From assembly GCA_012845835.1 (NCBI GenBank), contig JABAKD010000007.1, positions 1,099,992 to 1,163,991 of the forward strand: a stretch of DNA of 64,000 bases. Direction: 5' to 3'. Positions 22,994-33,805 of the stretch are shown piece by piece; within the stretch, counting starts at the first letter, position 1, and each line of letters starts with the position of its first letter. The DNA comes from Undaria pinnatifida (taxonomy: Eukaryota > Sar > Phaeophyceae > Laminariales > Alariaceae). The translations under genes and the position numbers were made by a program. Below the pieces are notes generated by a model. The model was not told the origin of the DNA. It saw only the letters and a program-made list of their open reading frames with translations, and made no database searches.

Positions 22994-23282
22994 ACGCTAC
23001 GGAAGGGGTGCATGTAAAAAAATCAAGTGCTGCTCACTTGAGGAGGTCTATGCCGACTTTTAAGAAGAAAAACACGGAAGTGCAACCCGATCAGCTAGCT
23101 ATCTATCTCATGGCTCAGGTACGGTTAGGTACCATCAGGTATACATTAACGATTCCAGTAAAACACGAACGGTATCCCATTGATATCGGGTAGTTTGATT
23201 GCCTAGTATGACTAGTATCATAAGAGTACGTCAGAAATACTTTAAATTGTCAATAAGTGCAACCCCTATCCTAGCTCGCGTC
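22994..23282 (-). mobile_element. B-family TIR element, reverse orientation
   Basis: Left cgctacggaaggggtgcatg; internal gctgctcacttgaggagg (hairpin half) and gtgcaacccgatcagctagc; right agtgcaacccctatcctagc then tcgcgtc. Both TIRs are clear. Confidence 0.85.
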
Positions 23283-23900
23283 TCTGAATGTCCTCTCTAT
23301 CCCTGGCAAACTCGTGAAAATGTTCAGATGTCGGCACCGGCGCAGTTAACACTAACCTCGATGGCTGCCGTCTCACTAGACACATCCATTGAATGCAGTC
23401 GAGAGTTGCCTCCAGCCAGGGGTCTAACTTTTATAGAGGTTGCGCGAGAGAAGGACCTTTGGCCGCCTTCGCCAGAACCTGACGTTCCGCCGATGTCGAC
23501 GTAACCCGCAACGATCGGGCTAGCACTCACACTTGACACTGACTATCGTGGCTTCCCAGAGCTGTTTGATGAAACCGTGAGGTTGGCTGGCTGATTGGGA
23601 AGGGCTGTTGTCGTTGCTGCTGCTGCATTCAATTCTTGACCAGAAACATAAGTAAACCTTGTGTTTTTCTAGGAGTGAGTGTGATGCCCAGTCATTGCGT
23701 TTGTCCGTGGCGGTGGTTAATTGTCCGGTTCTGGCGCAGGCGGGCCAGACCCGCCTCTCACTGAGATTCTCCAGCAGTCTGAGGAACCCTAAGGTGGTCA
23801 ACAAACACAATAACGCAGTCGCGGTGACCGTGACCGCTGCTGTTGCACTCTCGCGGTCTCAGCCGTGACGGATGTCCTAGGGCGAGAGCTGCGGCGATTT
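23283..23900. mobile_element. R3 module
   Basis: gttgcgcgagagaaggacct, cgccagaacctgacgttccg and a second inverted-sense set near 23715-23780 (cggttctggcgcaggcggg, ctgagattctccagcagtct). Includes a gttgctgctgctgc tract seen in other R3 copies (31450, 32080). Confidence 0.7.
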
Positions 23901-24619
23901 CGAAGACCGCTCACCTAGAAGTGTGTATGCATTGTATATGTCGTGGGCGATTGATTGCGTGCATCAGTTTGCTTTTTAATAGAAATTTATGCCCGAATAT
24001 TGGATTAGAAAATCTACCAAATCCAACCGTTCGTGCGCTCGCGGAAGAGCTCTCCATCGTAATCGATCGACGGCTTGATCTCTTGAAGATTCCTACTAGC
24101 GACATGTCCACGTTTGGTTGTGGTGTGTATTTGATGTGCATCTGCAAAACTTGTAACTTGTGTTTAGCATCGACCGTTAAAGCGACAGTTTGAGGGTTAT
24201 TATAGCAGAAGCAACCCGCTCTGTCTGGTGCTCGTTTGACAGCTAAGTCTCATCGCCGCGCGTATATCTCTGGTTCAATGGATACCACTTGAAACACGAC
24301 ACCGAGGAAACGCGAAACATAAACATAAGTAGAACCCGTACACGCAGGAACCTCAGTTCATGCTCCGGTGTCTATCCTGGTAGACCTCGAGCTTACGATC
24401 ATGCTTTTTTTTCTCGGGAGCTTACCATCCTGCCTATGTTCTACATATGGGGGTGGGGGATTTGTTGAAATCATACTAATTCCGGGACATTGTTTCACGT
24501 TCAACTCCGGAGGGGGCGTCACTTCATTTACAACTCCGAAGGAGACGATTTGGAGATGTCGCAATTGTAATATTCATTCGTAGGAGCAAAAAACACTCTA
24601 CACAAACCAAGGGTTATTA
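23901..24619. other. No recognised gene
   Basis: The 116-codon frame 23843-24193 (+) contains CGVYLMCICKTCNLC, a cysteine cluster that could be chance. Nothing else seen. Confidence 0.4.
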
Positions 24620-24750
24620 CTTGGGGGTTTCGGTAGGATCCTGGGGAGTTCCGTGGGATCCCGCGGGACCCCATGCGGGTGTAATGGAATCCCATCTATT
24701 TCTCCCGGGAAACCACGGGATTTCCCTCGGGAACGTGCGGGATAGCTGAC
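24620..24750. repeat. GGGATCCC-type short inverted motifs
   Basis: Clustered short palindromes: gggatcccgcgggacccc, cccgggaaaccacgggattt, ccctcgggaacgtgcggg. Not assigned to a family. Confidence 0.5.
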
Positions 24751-24969
24751 AGAAACCCGCCCAAAAGCCTAACAATGGTGACCCTCGCACGGAATACAGA
24801 GCACGTACGAGACACGGGTTGTACAATCCGGCTCATTAGAAAAACTACCTTCTCAACACTGTTGATGCCAGTGATACACCAGGTAACACCATAGAACACA
24901 CCCCCTCGTTAGAATTTGCAAGCTGATTGTATCGGCAACAAGGAAGGGTCGAGCGCAAAATGCCGAGCG

Positions 24970-25275
24970 AGGCGCCTATGAAAATACCTCGATGACATAT
25001 TCCGAATCCCCCCTTTCGTTGTTTGTGGCTCCCTTGTGGCTCCCTTGTTGCGGAGAAAAATTATCCTAAATGCCTACAGAAAATAAGTACTTGGACGACA
25101 TCTTTCGAAAGCCACCATATTCGTTTCATGCGGCCCCCTTTGTTTCGGAGAAAAACTTCTTCGTAAAAACCTGGGTATGAAAAATATCTCCACGAGGGCC
25201 TTCCGAAGCCATGATTTTCGTTGTGTATGAACCCCTTGTTTCGGAGACAAACAAAATCGTAAATGCACCCCAAGG
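24970..25275. repeat. About 97 bp tandem repeat, three units
   Basis: The motif gtttcggagaaaaacttctt and variants (tgcggagaaaaattatcct; gtttcggagacaaacaaaat) recurs at about 25043, 25142 and 25238. Each is followed by cgtaaatgc-like sequence and preceded by ccatattcgttt-like sequence. Confidence 0.8.
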
Positions 25276-25399
25276 GGAATTGTGTTATGTCTCGCGTGTC
25301 ATAATATTGGGTCATGAAATAATAACCCAGACAAAAATCAAGACGCACATTTCCGCCGGAGGGCTTAACGGAGTCGCGAGGAGTGTGCTGCCGTACAAG

Positions 25400-25800
25400 C
25401 ACAAGGACACGGGCTTACTTTGTGTAGGGGCGTTGAAGGTTTGCGATGGGGTTCGCACAGAAGGAGCCGACAGGCGATATCGATATCCCGTGGGCCCTTC
25501 GGGAGCGCTCGGTTCCCAACCGTGATGGACAGTGTTTTGCATGAGTTGGGTGTGTACCTCTCTTGTCTGGCGTGGCGACCTTCTTTTAGCAAGCCAGACT
25601 CGGTTTGTACGCCGCTAGCTCATGCAAAACATCTTCCACCATCAACGGGAAGTCGACGCTCCCGGAAGAGGCCAGATCGATTTCGCCGGTCGGTTCCTGC
25701 TGTACGTTGTTTTCCGGGAGTTGATTCCTTCGTCCCCGATGTATGTGTAGGACTGTTTGCCAGCGTAACACCAGAAATTGAGCAGGCAGCCTGTGAAATC
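25400..25800. mobile_element. R4 palindromic module, copy 2
   Basis: Left arm: cagaaggagccgacaggcga to gatggacagtgttttgcatg. Right arm, inverted: catgcaaaacatcttccacc to cgatttcgccggtcggttcc. The centre is near 25590. The minus-strand frame 25586-25771 gives the most coherent version of the peptide (see separate entry). The downstream flank at 25824-25870 matches that of copy 1. Confidence 0.8.
25586..25771 (-). pseudogene. R4 peptide fragment (unknown protein)
   Basis: A 61-residue frame containing QQEPTGEIDLASSGSVDFPL, then MVEDVLHELAAYKPSLAC. The same pattern, K-E-x-T-G-x-I-x-I-A-S and L-G-K-V, is found in frame at 15372-15587 (+) and 15530-15733 (-), and in broken form on the plus strand here. 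Conservation of the peptide reading between four diverged arms suggests the source was protein-coding. I do not recognise the family. The fragment has no own start context and is bounded by repeat, so I treat it as captured and non-functional. Confidence 0.5.
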
Positions 25801-26179
25801 ATACAGCGCGGAAGCAAACAACGCTTTTGACTGCCGCCAGACATGTAAACATGGGAAAGCGACACCCAACTAATACTATAGGGCAGGCCCAAGTAACAGG
25901 TTGGACGATAGTGAAGATGGCTCCACGAACCGAGGATAGGACCCAGATGGATCGAATAATCCGTTGCTGTTACCAACAGATAGAGTGCGCGGTTGGTGCT
26001 GTGATAAAACGCGGAATCAAACACCACTTCTAGTTGCAATAATACTACACAGGACAGAGGCGGCAACGCAGCGAACACGTAGCGAAACTATTACTTGAAG
26101 AATCGGCGCACACCAGTAGCATCGGAGAAAAGTTAAGGAATTGGACTTGTCAACGATGGCGGGCGAGCAGAGATAGGAT

Positions 26180-26316
26180 ACAACACTCGTGCCGCCGCGG
26201 GAGAGCTTGATCAGGCAGCTTGTCGCGAACCACTTCAGCAGCCAGCATCGAAATCTCGGAGGCTCACAACATTTATCGACTGCTCACCAAGAAATAAAGA
26301 AGGAGTTCAACGAAGA
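26180..26316 (+). mobile_element. R1 module, single arm
   Basis: gcagcttgtcgcgaaccact, ggaggctcacaacatttatc, ccaagaaataaagaaggagt: the same single-arm form, ending in the same way against a B element, as at 16500-16628. The two loci (R1 arm plus B plus R1 palindrome) are paralogous over about 800 bp. Confidence 0.75.
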
Positions 26317-26564
26317 GCCGTGGGTTGCACCCTTGACCCCTGACACATTAAAATGCCGGAATTCCTCAAATACGGAGGTACCCGATGTATTTTGACCTTG
26401 TGTAAGATTACCATTATGTTTCATTAGACACCTCGCCCATGGGGCTTTGTATCGGGCTTGGCGTACCATTTTTCTGTCAGTCGGTTTAAGGGTGAGGTCG
26501 CACAGAGCTGACCAAGTGATAAGCCCCTTGATGTTTAGGTGCTACCTATACCATGCCATGCGTC
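26317..26564 (+). mobile_element. B-family TIR element
   Basis: Diverged left end (gccgtgggttgcacccttga); internal ggaattcctcaaatacggag as in the 16629 copy; right aggtgctacctataccatgc then catgcgtc. Confidence 0.7.
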
Positions 26565-26982
26565 CGAACACTCCCACATCATTGGGGATCTAGTGGCAAA
26601 CATCGTCATGTCGCCCAGCGTTATTGCAGACACTGCCGCCGAGCCGGAACTGGCCCGCAAAGAGGTCACTACCGCTACTGGTCCAACAACTGCGACAGTT
26701 GCTGCGCCGGTAGCGGTGGTGATCTCTGGGCGGGCCATTTCAAGCTCCTCAGCGGCGATGACGGCCATGGTTGATTGCATCGTCACCAATGCAAGCACAT
26801 CCGGAGTCATGCCAGAGGGTTCATGGCACGCCCAATGCCTCACTTTGTTGTGCTTCTGATGAGCGGCCGACACACGTTTGGCGAGCCTCGTCAATTTCGA
26901 TGGCAGCCGCCGCAGTGGTTTCGGCAAGCTGCTTGGTGGGCACGCCTGTAATTGTGCGAGCAAGTGTATGTCACGCTCTTTT
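26565..26982. mobile_element. R1 palindromic module
   Basis: Left arm ggggatctagtggcaaacat to cgctactggtccaac; right arm gctgcgccggtagcggtggt to tttcggcaagctgcttggtg. The paralogue of 16880-17300, with the same one-sided truncation. Confidence 0.8.
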
Positions 26983-27216
26983 GACACGTGCCACGGTAGC
27001 GGTAGCACCTTTTAGGCAATACGTTTCTCGCTGACGTTTCTCCTAAGGGAGGACATTCCCATTATCGTTGGAATTAATTCATTCCATTTTATGGTGTTCG
27101 ACTGTACTCGTTATCCGCAGTATTCCTAGGCCATCAGATGCTTGACGGCAGTATCCGTGCAACATTTATCTAAGTCGCTTTTTGGTAAAGACTACTGCTA
27201 CGATGTAACTTTACTA
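26983..27216 (+). mobile_element. B-family element, right end lost
   Basis: Left gacacgtgccacggtagcgg; body cgttggaattaattcattcc and gcagtattcctaggccatca as in the 18151 copy. The right portion is degraded and runs into the next B copy. Confidence 0.7.
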
Positions 27217-27436
27217 GCATTCGACGGTATCTAGTAGCACTTTTTGGCTGGAGTACTTTTCTGAATTTTCGGGATATGATTTTTTGTTTGCATTTTTTTT
27301 TTGTAGTTCTTAGGCCATGGGACTGGTGATCGGGTTGCACTTTCGTTTTTTTTTAAATTAGCTTTTGGGTGGGATACAGAGCTCCTTATGTCAAGAGTCT
27401 CCGACAAATATGGGTGCTCCTCTACTGCAGCATGGA
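27217..27436 (+). mobile_element. B-family TIR element
   Basis: Left agcattcgacggtatctagt; ttcttaggccatgggactgg; gagctccttatgtcaagagtc hairpin remnant; right gggtgctcctctactgcagc. Confidence 0.7.
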
Positions 27437-27532
27437 TCTAAATCTAAGGTAATCTAAGGTAATCTAAGGTAATCTAACGCTAGAACCAAAAACAAGGTAG
27501 TCTAAGGTAATCTAAGGTAATCTAAGGTCTAT
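27437..27532. repeat. 10 bp tandem repeat, unit AATCTAAGGT
   Basis: Two clusters of four units (27441-27480 and 27499-27530) are separated by gctagaaccaaaaacaagg. Exact 10 bp spacing. Confidence 0.95.
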
Positions 27533-27539
27533 ATATCCT

Positions 27540-27950
27540 CAGGTTTGGAGCCGCCGAAACAAGAGGTGCTATATACCCCTACCGCAGCGTGCGTCTGCAG
27601 TGACAGCTATTAAGCAGTCTGCCGTAACCACTTCAGCCACCAACATTGCAATGGCGTAGGCTCACCAATATATATATATATCTGCAGTGTGCCGAGATGA
27701 CCGCAGCGAGGCAACGGGAGTGCAGCATTGCACTGCAGCTTTGCACTCCCATTGCCTCGTTTCGTTAGTCTTGGGCAACAGCCGATGCATGTCGGCGAAC
27801 CTCCGCAATCTTGATGGCGACTACTGCAGTGGTCGTGGCAAGCTCCCTGGTTAAGCTCTCCTGTAGTGGTGCGGGCATTTTGCCAAGTTCGTGGATTGGC
27901 GGTGGCAAGCTGTTCCTTCGCCGTGGAAGTCCCAAATGAGCAGTACATAC
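27540..27950. mobile_element. R1 palindromic module, short form
   Basis: Left arm gcagtctgccgtaaccactt to gcaacgggagtgcag; right arm tttgcactcccattgcctcg to agtggtcgtggcaagctccc. The centre near 27735 is cattgcactgcagctttgca. A (TA)n run sits at 27669-27681. Confidence 0.8.
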
Positions 27951-28207
27951 GCACTACCCGTACAATAGGGGTAGCATTTCTTGGGCACCATATTTATTAT
28001 CGTTGGGGCTCCTACACTGGGGAATTTCCCAATCATTGAAATGTAGTTTGTGGTTCGCGATATGCGTTATATATCTAGGCCATAGAGCGGATCCTCTGGG
28101 CGCACTTTCAGTTTTTTTCTCAATATCCCTTTTTTTGTAGAGGCACAAAGCTCAAGTATGGCGTCTCAGAAAACGTGGGCTCACCCCTACCGTATGTAGC
28201 ATGCGTC
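27951..28207 (+). mobile_element. B-family TIR element
   Basis: Left cacaataggggtagcatttc-like (acccgtacaataggggtagc); cgttggggctcctacactgg; tctaggccatagagcggatc; right ggctcacccctaccgtatgt then agcatgcgtc. Confidence 0.8.
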
Positions 28208-28459
28208 TTGGGGTCGTTCCTAACGAACGCAGAAAGAAACCAACAGGAATCCTGACAAACTGGCACGATTCCTGCCATTTTGAAATCCTGAACTGTCACG
28301 TTAAAAAATAAGAATCACGTTTGTTTGTCGGGAATTATGACATCAATATTAATGGAAAACGTCAAAACGATTCAAAGTCCGGATTCCTGACAAATATGAC
28401 GATTCGTGAAAATGTCGCGTTTGTTGTCGGGATTCCTGACATTTGTTGTGTTCGTTAGA
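28208..28459. other. Unassigned spacer with aatcctgacaaa-type short repeats
   Basis: Recurring gattcctgacaaa/gattcctgccat/ggaattatgacat (about 28247-28440), an imperfect tandem of roughly 30-60 bp. Confidence 0.5.
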
Positions 28460-29120
28460 ACGGCCTTTAATGGTGTCCACAATAGCGGGATGCAGCGGTC
28501 AGGGAGGGAGATCCGCCGCAGCTGCTGTGGTCGAGCTGCGGGCACAACTGAGATAGGTGAGCACCGCTGCAAGCACGACAATAATCTGGCGGCCGCCTGG
28601 CAAGAAGCCGGCCGGGTTGCTTTGTTGGTGAGGGTGAATGGAGTTAAGCGAAGCGAGAGCGGAATCGTGCGAATACTCTGGTCATCGAGTTATTTGCAAC
28701 CCTGGGGCAGCCGTCCACTTGCGACAACCACCACAGCAGCTGATGGGCTGGCAGCCGCTCGGCAAGAGGCTTCCCGTGCCATGTAGGTGGCAAACGAAGG
28801 CGCGGGGGGACGTCGTTCGACGTAGCGCGAGCGTGATGATACGATCGCTGGTGCTGCCCGCAGCTCGACAGCAGTAGCACTGGTATGGTCATGGTCGAGC
28901 TTGGCCGAATGACGTCCCTCTGCGACTTCGCTTACCGCTATAGTTGCGCGGTCGCCCGCTTGGCCAGCGGTGCCAGTGAGCTTCGATTATTGTGCCGACG
29001 TCTGTGCTTGCTTTCTCAAGGCTGCGCGTAGCTCGACAAACAAAGTACTGGCCTGATCCCGCTTTCGCTTCGCTAATCTTGGCCATCATCCAACAACCAG
29101 CATCTCCCGGCTGCATAATG
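28460..29120. mobile_element. R2 palindromic module
   Basis: Left arm: gtcgagctgcgggcacaact, ggagttaagcgaagcgagag, ctgggctggcagccgctcgg. Right arm, inverted: cgcttggccagcggtgcca, ccgctttcgcttcgctaatc. The centre is near 28870, where gcccgcagctcgacagcag meets its complement. Both arms carry the same decayed alanine-rich coding sequence. Confidence 0.75.
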
Positions 29121-29235
29121 TGTTTAGATCCCACAGCTGCAGAACTGCTGGGCGGGCTCGTTCTTATGGCAGACATCGTTACCGCCAGGGATGATGCTGT
29201 CCTTACCCTCACTGCACAGGCCTCAGCATACAATC
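29121..29235 (-). mobile_element. R5-like fragment
   Basis: The minus-strand frame reads VRTASSLAVTMSAI, resembling TTASSLAVAITSAG at 50820-50860 (-) and MAPSLAVAITS at 33623 (+). Confidence 0.5.
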
Positions 29236-30020
29236 ACGCGAACTGATCGTTGTTCAGCCAGAAAATGCCGCTGTTCAGGCTGAACAGCCGCGGGTGTAGT
29301 TGTGAACTTTTTCAGCCAGGCGTTAGACTGCTCGAACGAACCGCCATGAGACGGGCCTTCCACGTCTGTGCCAGAACCTAACGAACACCCACCATCACGG
29401 TGTGAAGCAATGACAGAACTAGCTCCCACGCCTGGAAAAAGAGTAACGTGAGGTGATTGCAACAACAGCAGCGGCTGCAGCAACCGTTCCAAACCCGCAA
29501 ACCCAACTCTACCGCGGGCCAACCACACCCGGGGAATCAGGAGCGTCAGTAGTGCATAGTCAAAGTACCGCGAAGGTGACCAAACATCAGGTTCTGGCGC
29601 GGGGGAGAAACGGATGTCTCGCCCAAATCCTAGAGCAGTCAGCTGGGCGGGACAATAATCCACGATTGCATGCATTGGCTGTTCTACCTGCCATGCCAGG
29701 AACATTGATTGTATATTATCGTGCGTTGGTTTCAACGAGGCATCTGAGAGCTCGAGAACTCCGGCGAGAGACAAGACTTTCCTGGTTGCGCCCGAACCTA
29801 GCAGCTGAGTTAAATCGACACACGACGCGTATGGGAATACGTGGAAGTGTGGTGAGCTAAAGCTTTATTTTTCCCCATGCGCCGGAGGATGAAAAAAAAA
29901 GAAAGCCAGAACCTACCTGACAATGTTTAACTACCATCACCGCAAAGTGCTATTATCGGGCTAGCGCCAACGCCTGGAACTGCATCTACAGGTTTTCCAG
30001 AGATGGTTAAACCCTTTAAC
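29236..30020. mobile_element. R3 module
   Basis: gagacgggccttccacgtct, aaacatcaggttctggcgcg, gatgtctcgcccaaatccta, gactttcctggttgcgcccg. Copies of the subunit lie in both orientations, centred near 29500. Confidence 0.65.
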
Positions 30021-30239
30021 GTGCACCCACGGTTTTGACAACATAGGGGTTGAAAGTAGTATGAGATATATTTCGCGGTGGTACACAGGATAATGGGCCA
30101 AAACTATAACCAACCAGCACATTGGGAACAGCGACTACTGCATTCACCTCTTCAACAGGGACAGGAGCGATCATTGCGTTTTCCTGTCTGCCGTCGACCC
30201 CACCTCGGTGACAGCCCTTCCGCGTAACAATTGCTACTG

Positions 30240-30647
30240 TCACCGTAGCAGCGGCGTTGCTCTCCTTGAAAACGACATTAATACGCTTCTCTGACACACC
30301 ATTTCGAGACAACGCATGGCAGGTAGGTTCTCGGTAAGCGTATTGTCAGGGTGTTCGTGACGGTTTGGCCTATATTTATCAACACAAGTTATTCGGCCGA
30401 CTTTATCTGACAGAGCGGCAGCCAGCTCGTTGGCAGCGGCAATTGCAGCGGTTCTATTCTGCCTCAATTGTGCCTGCAGATCGGCAGCAGCAGATTTGAC
30501 CTGATATCGCTCTCGGTTCGGGGTATCCCGCTTTTGTGCAGCAGCGTTTGCCAACGAGGTGGTGCGTGCAGCCTCTTGATCGGTTACCACGGCCTGACGC
30601 GCGCTAAGATACAGACACAACATTGTTGAGCCAATATATATATACAA
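30240..30647 (-). pseudogene. R2 coding fragment, best-preserved frame
   Basis: A 135-residue minus-strand frame with an alanine-rich helical middle: ARQAVVTDQEAARTTSLANA, then SAAADLQAQLRQNRTAAI, then ANELAAALSDKVG. Charge and alanine spacing suggest a coiled coil. Diverged copies of the same sequence lie near 34600-34770 and in shorter pieces in the other R2 modules. There is no recognisable domain or start context. The beginning of the frame overlaps a B-element end (30596-30868), so this is a fragment, not a complete gene. Confidence 0.45.
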
Positions 30648-30868
30648 AAATTATGGGGCCCCTCATCTCACGAACGACCCAATATCGTTGAATTACAGCC
30701 TGTGTTTTGAACTTCTTTTCGTTGCATACCTTGAACATGGAATTTTTCGTTGGCTTTGCACTTTCATTTGTTCTTAGGGTTATTTGTTTAGGGGGGGGGG
30801 CTGAAGAGCTCGTCACATGACGGACCACAGAAAAAACAGGTGTTATAGCTTAGTTGGTAGCATGTGAC
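30596..30868 (+). mobile_element. B-family TIR element, diverged
   Basis: Left gacgcgcgctaagatacaga; (TA)n run; hairpin gagctcgtcacatgacggac; right aggtgttatagcttagttgg then tagcatgtgac. TIRs poor but the body is clear. Confidence 0.7.
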
Positions 30869-31215
30869 AAGGGGCAGCACTCCTCCGCCGTGCTAGAGCG
30901 GGGCAAAGTTTGCGCGCCGCTGACGAGAGCTCAACCAGGCACCTTGCCGCGACCACTGCAGCGGCCAACATTGAGATCGCCGAGGTTCGCCATCATGCAC
31001 CGGCCGCAGACGAGGAGAACGAATCGGGCCAACGGGAGTGACTCACATTCCACGTTGCCTCGCTTCGTTTTTTTCATGCGCGGGCGATGCATGCTGGTGG
31101 AGCTTCTCAATCTCGATCTTTGCGGTTGTAATGTTTGCGGCAAGCTGCGATGTTGTACGGCGGTGCGACAACGGCGCGGCCCTTGCACGGCAGCGGAAAG
31201 CTGCCCCTTCGCCGT
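30869..31215. mobile_element. R1 palindromic module, short form
   Basis: Left arm aggcaccttgccgcgaccac to ccaacgggagtga; right arm cacgttgcctcgcttcgttt to ttgtaatgtttgcggcaagc. Centre near 31045. Outer parts ccgtgctagagcggggcaaa and ttgcacggcagcggaaagct are also inverted. Confidence 0.85.
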
Positions 31216-32294
31216 TCGCGTCTAAGTACGCAGCAGCTGCGTTCAGATGCAGTCATGAATGTTTCCAGCCATGCTCGAGAATCTCGACAGGACATGGCCC
31301 TTCCCCGCCTGCCCTAGAGCCTGAGGCCTGACCACCGTCACGATAGAACGCGATGGCGGGGGTAACAGCAACACCTGGAACTGACTGTCCCGGTTTCCCG
31401 GAGGCGTTAGTTGGACCGAATGTGAAATTGGCTGGCGGATTGGGACCGGCTATTGTTGCTGCTGCTGCTTTCGTCTATGCGCCAGTAACGTGAATCAACC
31501 ACGCTTCTTTCCTGGCCACCAGGTTTATGGCGCAGGCGGGAAAGTCCCGTCTGTTGCCCAACACTGTTAAGCAGCCCGACGCCTGGCAGGAAATGAAACT
31601 CGGTTACACCCAAGGACCGTTTTCGGGACAGCAATTGTCGCGGTTCGTTGAGAATGCGCCGGCTTTGGCTTGCGAAGATCTCGGCGAATGCGGCACACGA
31701 GGAACGTCCAGAAAAACATAGAGCGTACGTTGGACGTTGATGTTTCACGAGCACCGTGTTGCCCGGAACGCGTTCTCCTCGTGCCTCACGACCTCGTGGA
31801 TATATTCGAAATTTAGGACAGGTGCGTTTGCAACGAGCCGCGATAGCAGCTGTCTGGGGAGTAACGTGAGATGTTTCCGGCCAGACGTCTGACTGCTGGA
31901 GGATTTAGGCGAGAAACGGGCGTTTCCCGCTTGTGCCAGAACCGGACGTGTAGTCACCATCACGGTGAAACGCATTGGCGGAGCTACAACTACACTTGCG
32001 TAGCGCTTAACCCTGTGGGTTTGTCAGAGGTGTCTAACGGTCTTGGGTAGTAGTGGCAGGTGGACTGGGAACGGCGGCTTCTGTTGTTGTTGCTGCTGCT
32101 GCTGCAGTCAAGGTTTGAGCAGGAGTGTAAAGGAACTTTGTTTTTTCCTGGCCGCCGTCGTCCCAATCTGAGCAGCACCGTTAGACGCGGTGGTGGCTGC
32201 TGTCGCGGTGGGAGTGGCGTTGCTCCTCTTGGGCGCTAGAGTACCGCATTTTTTCTCGAATTCGTTCGAAGGCGAGGGTGGGCGGGCAGTGTCT
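31216..32294. mobile_element. R3 palindromic module
   Basis: Left arm ggcgcaggcgggaaagtccc, acagcaattgtcgcggttcg, ttgcgaagatctcggcgaat; right arm cctcgtggatatattcgaaa, acgagccgcgatagcagctg, ggcgagaaacgggcgtttcc. Centre near 31735. gttgctgctgctgctt tracts occur on both sides (31453 and 32083), matching the symmetry. Confidence 0.8.
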
Positions 32295-32560
32295 GACACG
32301 TGCTACGATCGTGGGGGTATAGCATGTTGTGGCCGGAACGTGTACATTTAACGGGGCTCCTCCGCTGAGGGATTCCCCGATGCCGTTTCAATACCATTTG
32401 CAAATTACAATGTATAGGAACTATTCGTTGACTCCATAGCCCATGGGATTGTTCATGGAGTTGAGCTTCATTTTTCATTCAAATCAGTATTGGGGTGAGG
32501 TTTAGAGGTCCCCAAGCGTGGATCCTCATAAATTTCAGGTGCAACCCTGCCACGGCATGA
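32295..32560 (+). mobile_element. B-family TIR element
   Basis: Left gacacgtgctacgatcgtgg; ggctcctccgctgagggatt; tagcccatgggattgttcat; hairpin ggtccccaagcgtggatcc; right caggtgcaaccctgccacgg then catga. Confidence 0.8.
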
Positions 32561-33010
32561 TTTTTACGATGTCGTCCACACGAGCGAGTTGCCGTGGAGA
32601 GGAAGTGAGGCCCGGCCACTGCTGCTGCTGTCGAGCTGCGGGCTCAACTGAGGTAGAAGAGCACCGCTACAACTACCACCGCTGTCAACAAGTTGACTGC
32701 CGCTCGGTAGGAGGCCAGCCTTGCCGCTTTGATGGTGAATGCGGGGACCAAGCTCACGGTCGGGGGGGGTATGATACCCCCGTTTGTATTCCGAGCAGCG
32801 TGATGAACACTTCCATGGCGACGGTTATCGCGAATGTAAAGCGCAACGGTTGTGAGGGCTTGCGAAGCAATACAGTAGCCACTCGTGCGAGTGGCCGTGA
32901 GCCTCTGGACAATGACGCTAAACATTCTCCCCTTACCGTAGCCTCCATCTCGAAAGAGATGCGTGGTCAATGGTCAAATTGATGGGGCAAGAAGAAAAAT
33001 AGTACGCCCC
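32561..33010. mobile_element. R2 module
   Basis: gctgctgctgtcgagctgcg, ctcaactgaggtagaagagc, gactgccgctcggtaggagg. The right half is diverged and includes accgtagcctccatctcgaa. Confidence 0.7.
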
Positions 33011-33560
33011 TCCCCCTGTCTACGGTAGCCTTAGTCTGAGCAAGGATGAGAGAAGCGAGCGCGGAATCGTGCCACTACTGGCTGGTGATCTACGTGTGGC
33101 TCGTTGGCACGGCAGCTGTGGCTACCGCCAGCGATGGTGCCGTCGTTGTCCTTTCGCGAAGGATTCAGCAGACAGTCAAGTGCCCAAGCGCGCTATTTTT
33201 TACGGCGCAGGGACCGGTTTCTGAGGTCGTGCAAGAGCGGGCCAGCGCTTGCACTACTGCAGGCGAGCTCGACTAGGCAGCGTGTCGCAACTACTGCAGC
33301 GGCCAACATTGGAATCGCGGAGGCCCACCAACATGTATCGGCTGCGGCACGGGCGGCATGAAACGAGGCTTTGTGCAACGTTGCACTCCAGTTGCCTCGT
33401 TTCGTGCCGCATGTGGTGCCACCCATATATGTTGGTGAGCCTCCGTGATTTCCATATTGGCCGCTACGATGTTTGCACCAAGCTGCTTAATGAGCTCGTC
33501 TCCGCTTGCGCACGCGTTGTTCCGCTCTTACGCGACGGTGGACGCCTGACGGTGTGCTGG
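33011..33560. mobile_element. R2 remnant plus R1 palindromic module
   Basis: R2 ggatgagagaagcgagcgcg (33043), then an R1 palindrome from gcaggcgagctcgactaggc to gctgcttaatgagctcgtct. The centre near 33374 reads gtgcaacgttgcac, a perfect 14-bp palindrome flanked by gaaacgaggctt and gttgcctcgtttc. Confidence 0.8.
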
Positions 33561-33579
33561 GGCCTTCCTCCCCATGGGG

Positions 33580-33805
33580 TGGACGCTGACGATCTACTGA
33601 AGCCCTTGCCGAGAGGGCGACGATGGCACCATCGCTGGCGGTGGCGATAACCTCAGTACGAGCGAGCTTGTCAGACTATTTAGCAACTCAGGCAACGTGC
33701 TGGCTGCACTCATCACGTTCAGTAGGTTATGAGTCGTGGCAACGAAACACATGGTGCAGCCTGCCGATGCCGGCAGTCGGTTGGTTGTCCTTGTCGACGA
33801 AATAG
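33580..33805 (+). pseudogene. R5 coding fragment (SLAVAITS...ESWQRN)
   Basis: The plus frame from 33623 contains SLAVAITSVRASLSDYLA, then ATCWLHSSRSVGYESWQRNT and MPAVGWLS. On the minus strand at 50699-50860 the same reading appears as SLAVAITSAGVSQSDCLA and ATCWPYSSYVIGCESWQRN. The peptide is conserved between two loci in opposite orientation. It has no family I recognise and is embedded in R2/R3 repeats, so it is a captured fragment. Confidence 0.5.

Noticed and set aside
27437-27532. Regularly spaced short repeats considered as a CRISPR-like array
   Set aside because: Contiguous 10 bp tandem units without spacers; eukaryotic context.
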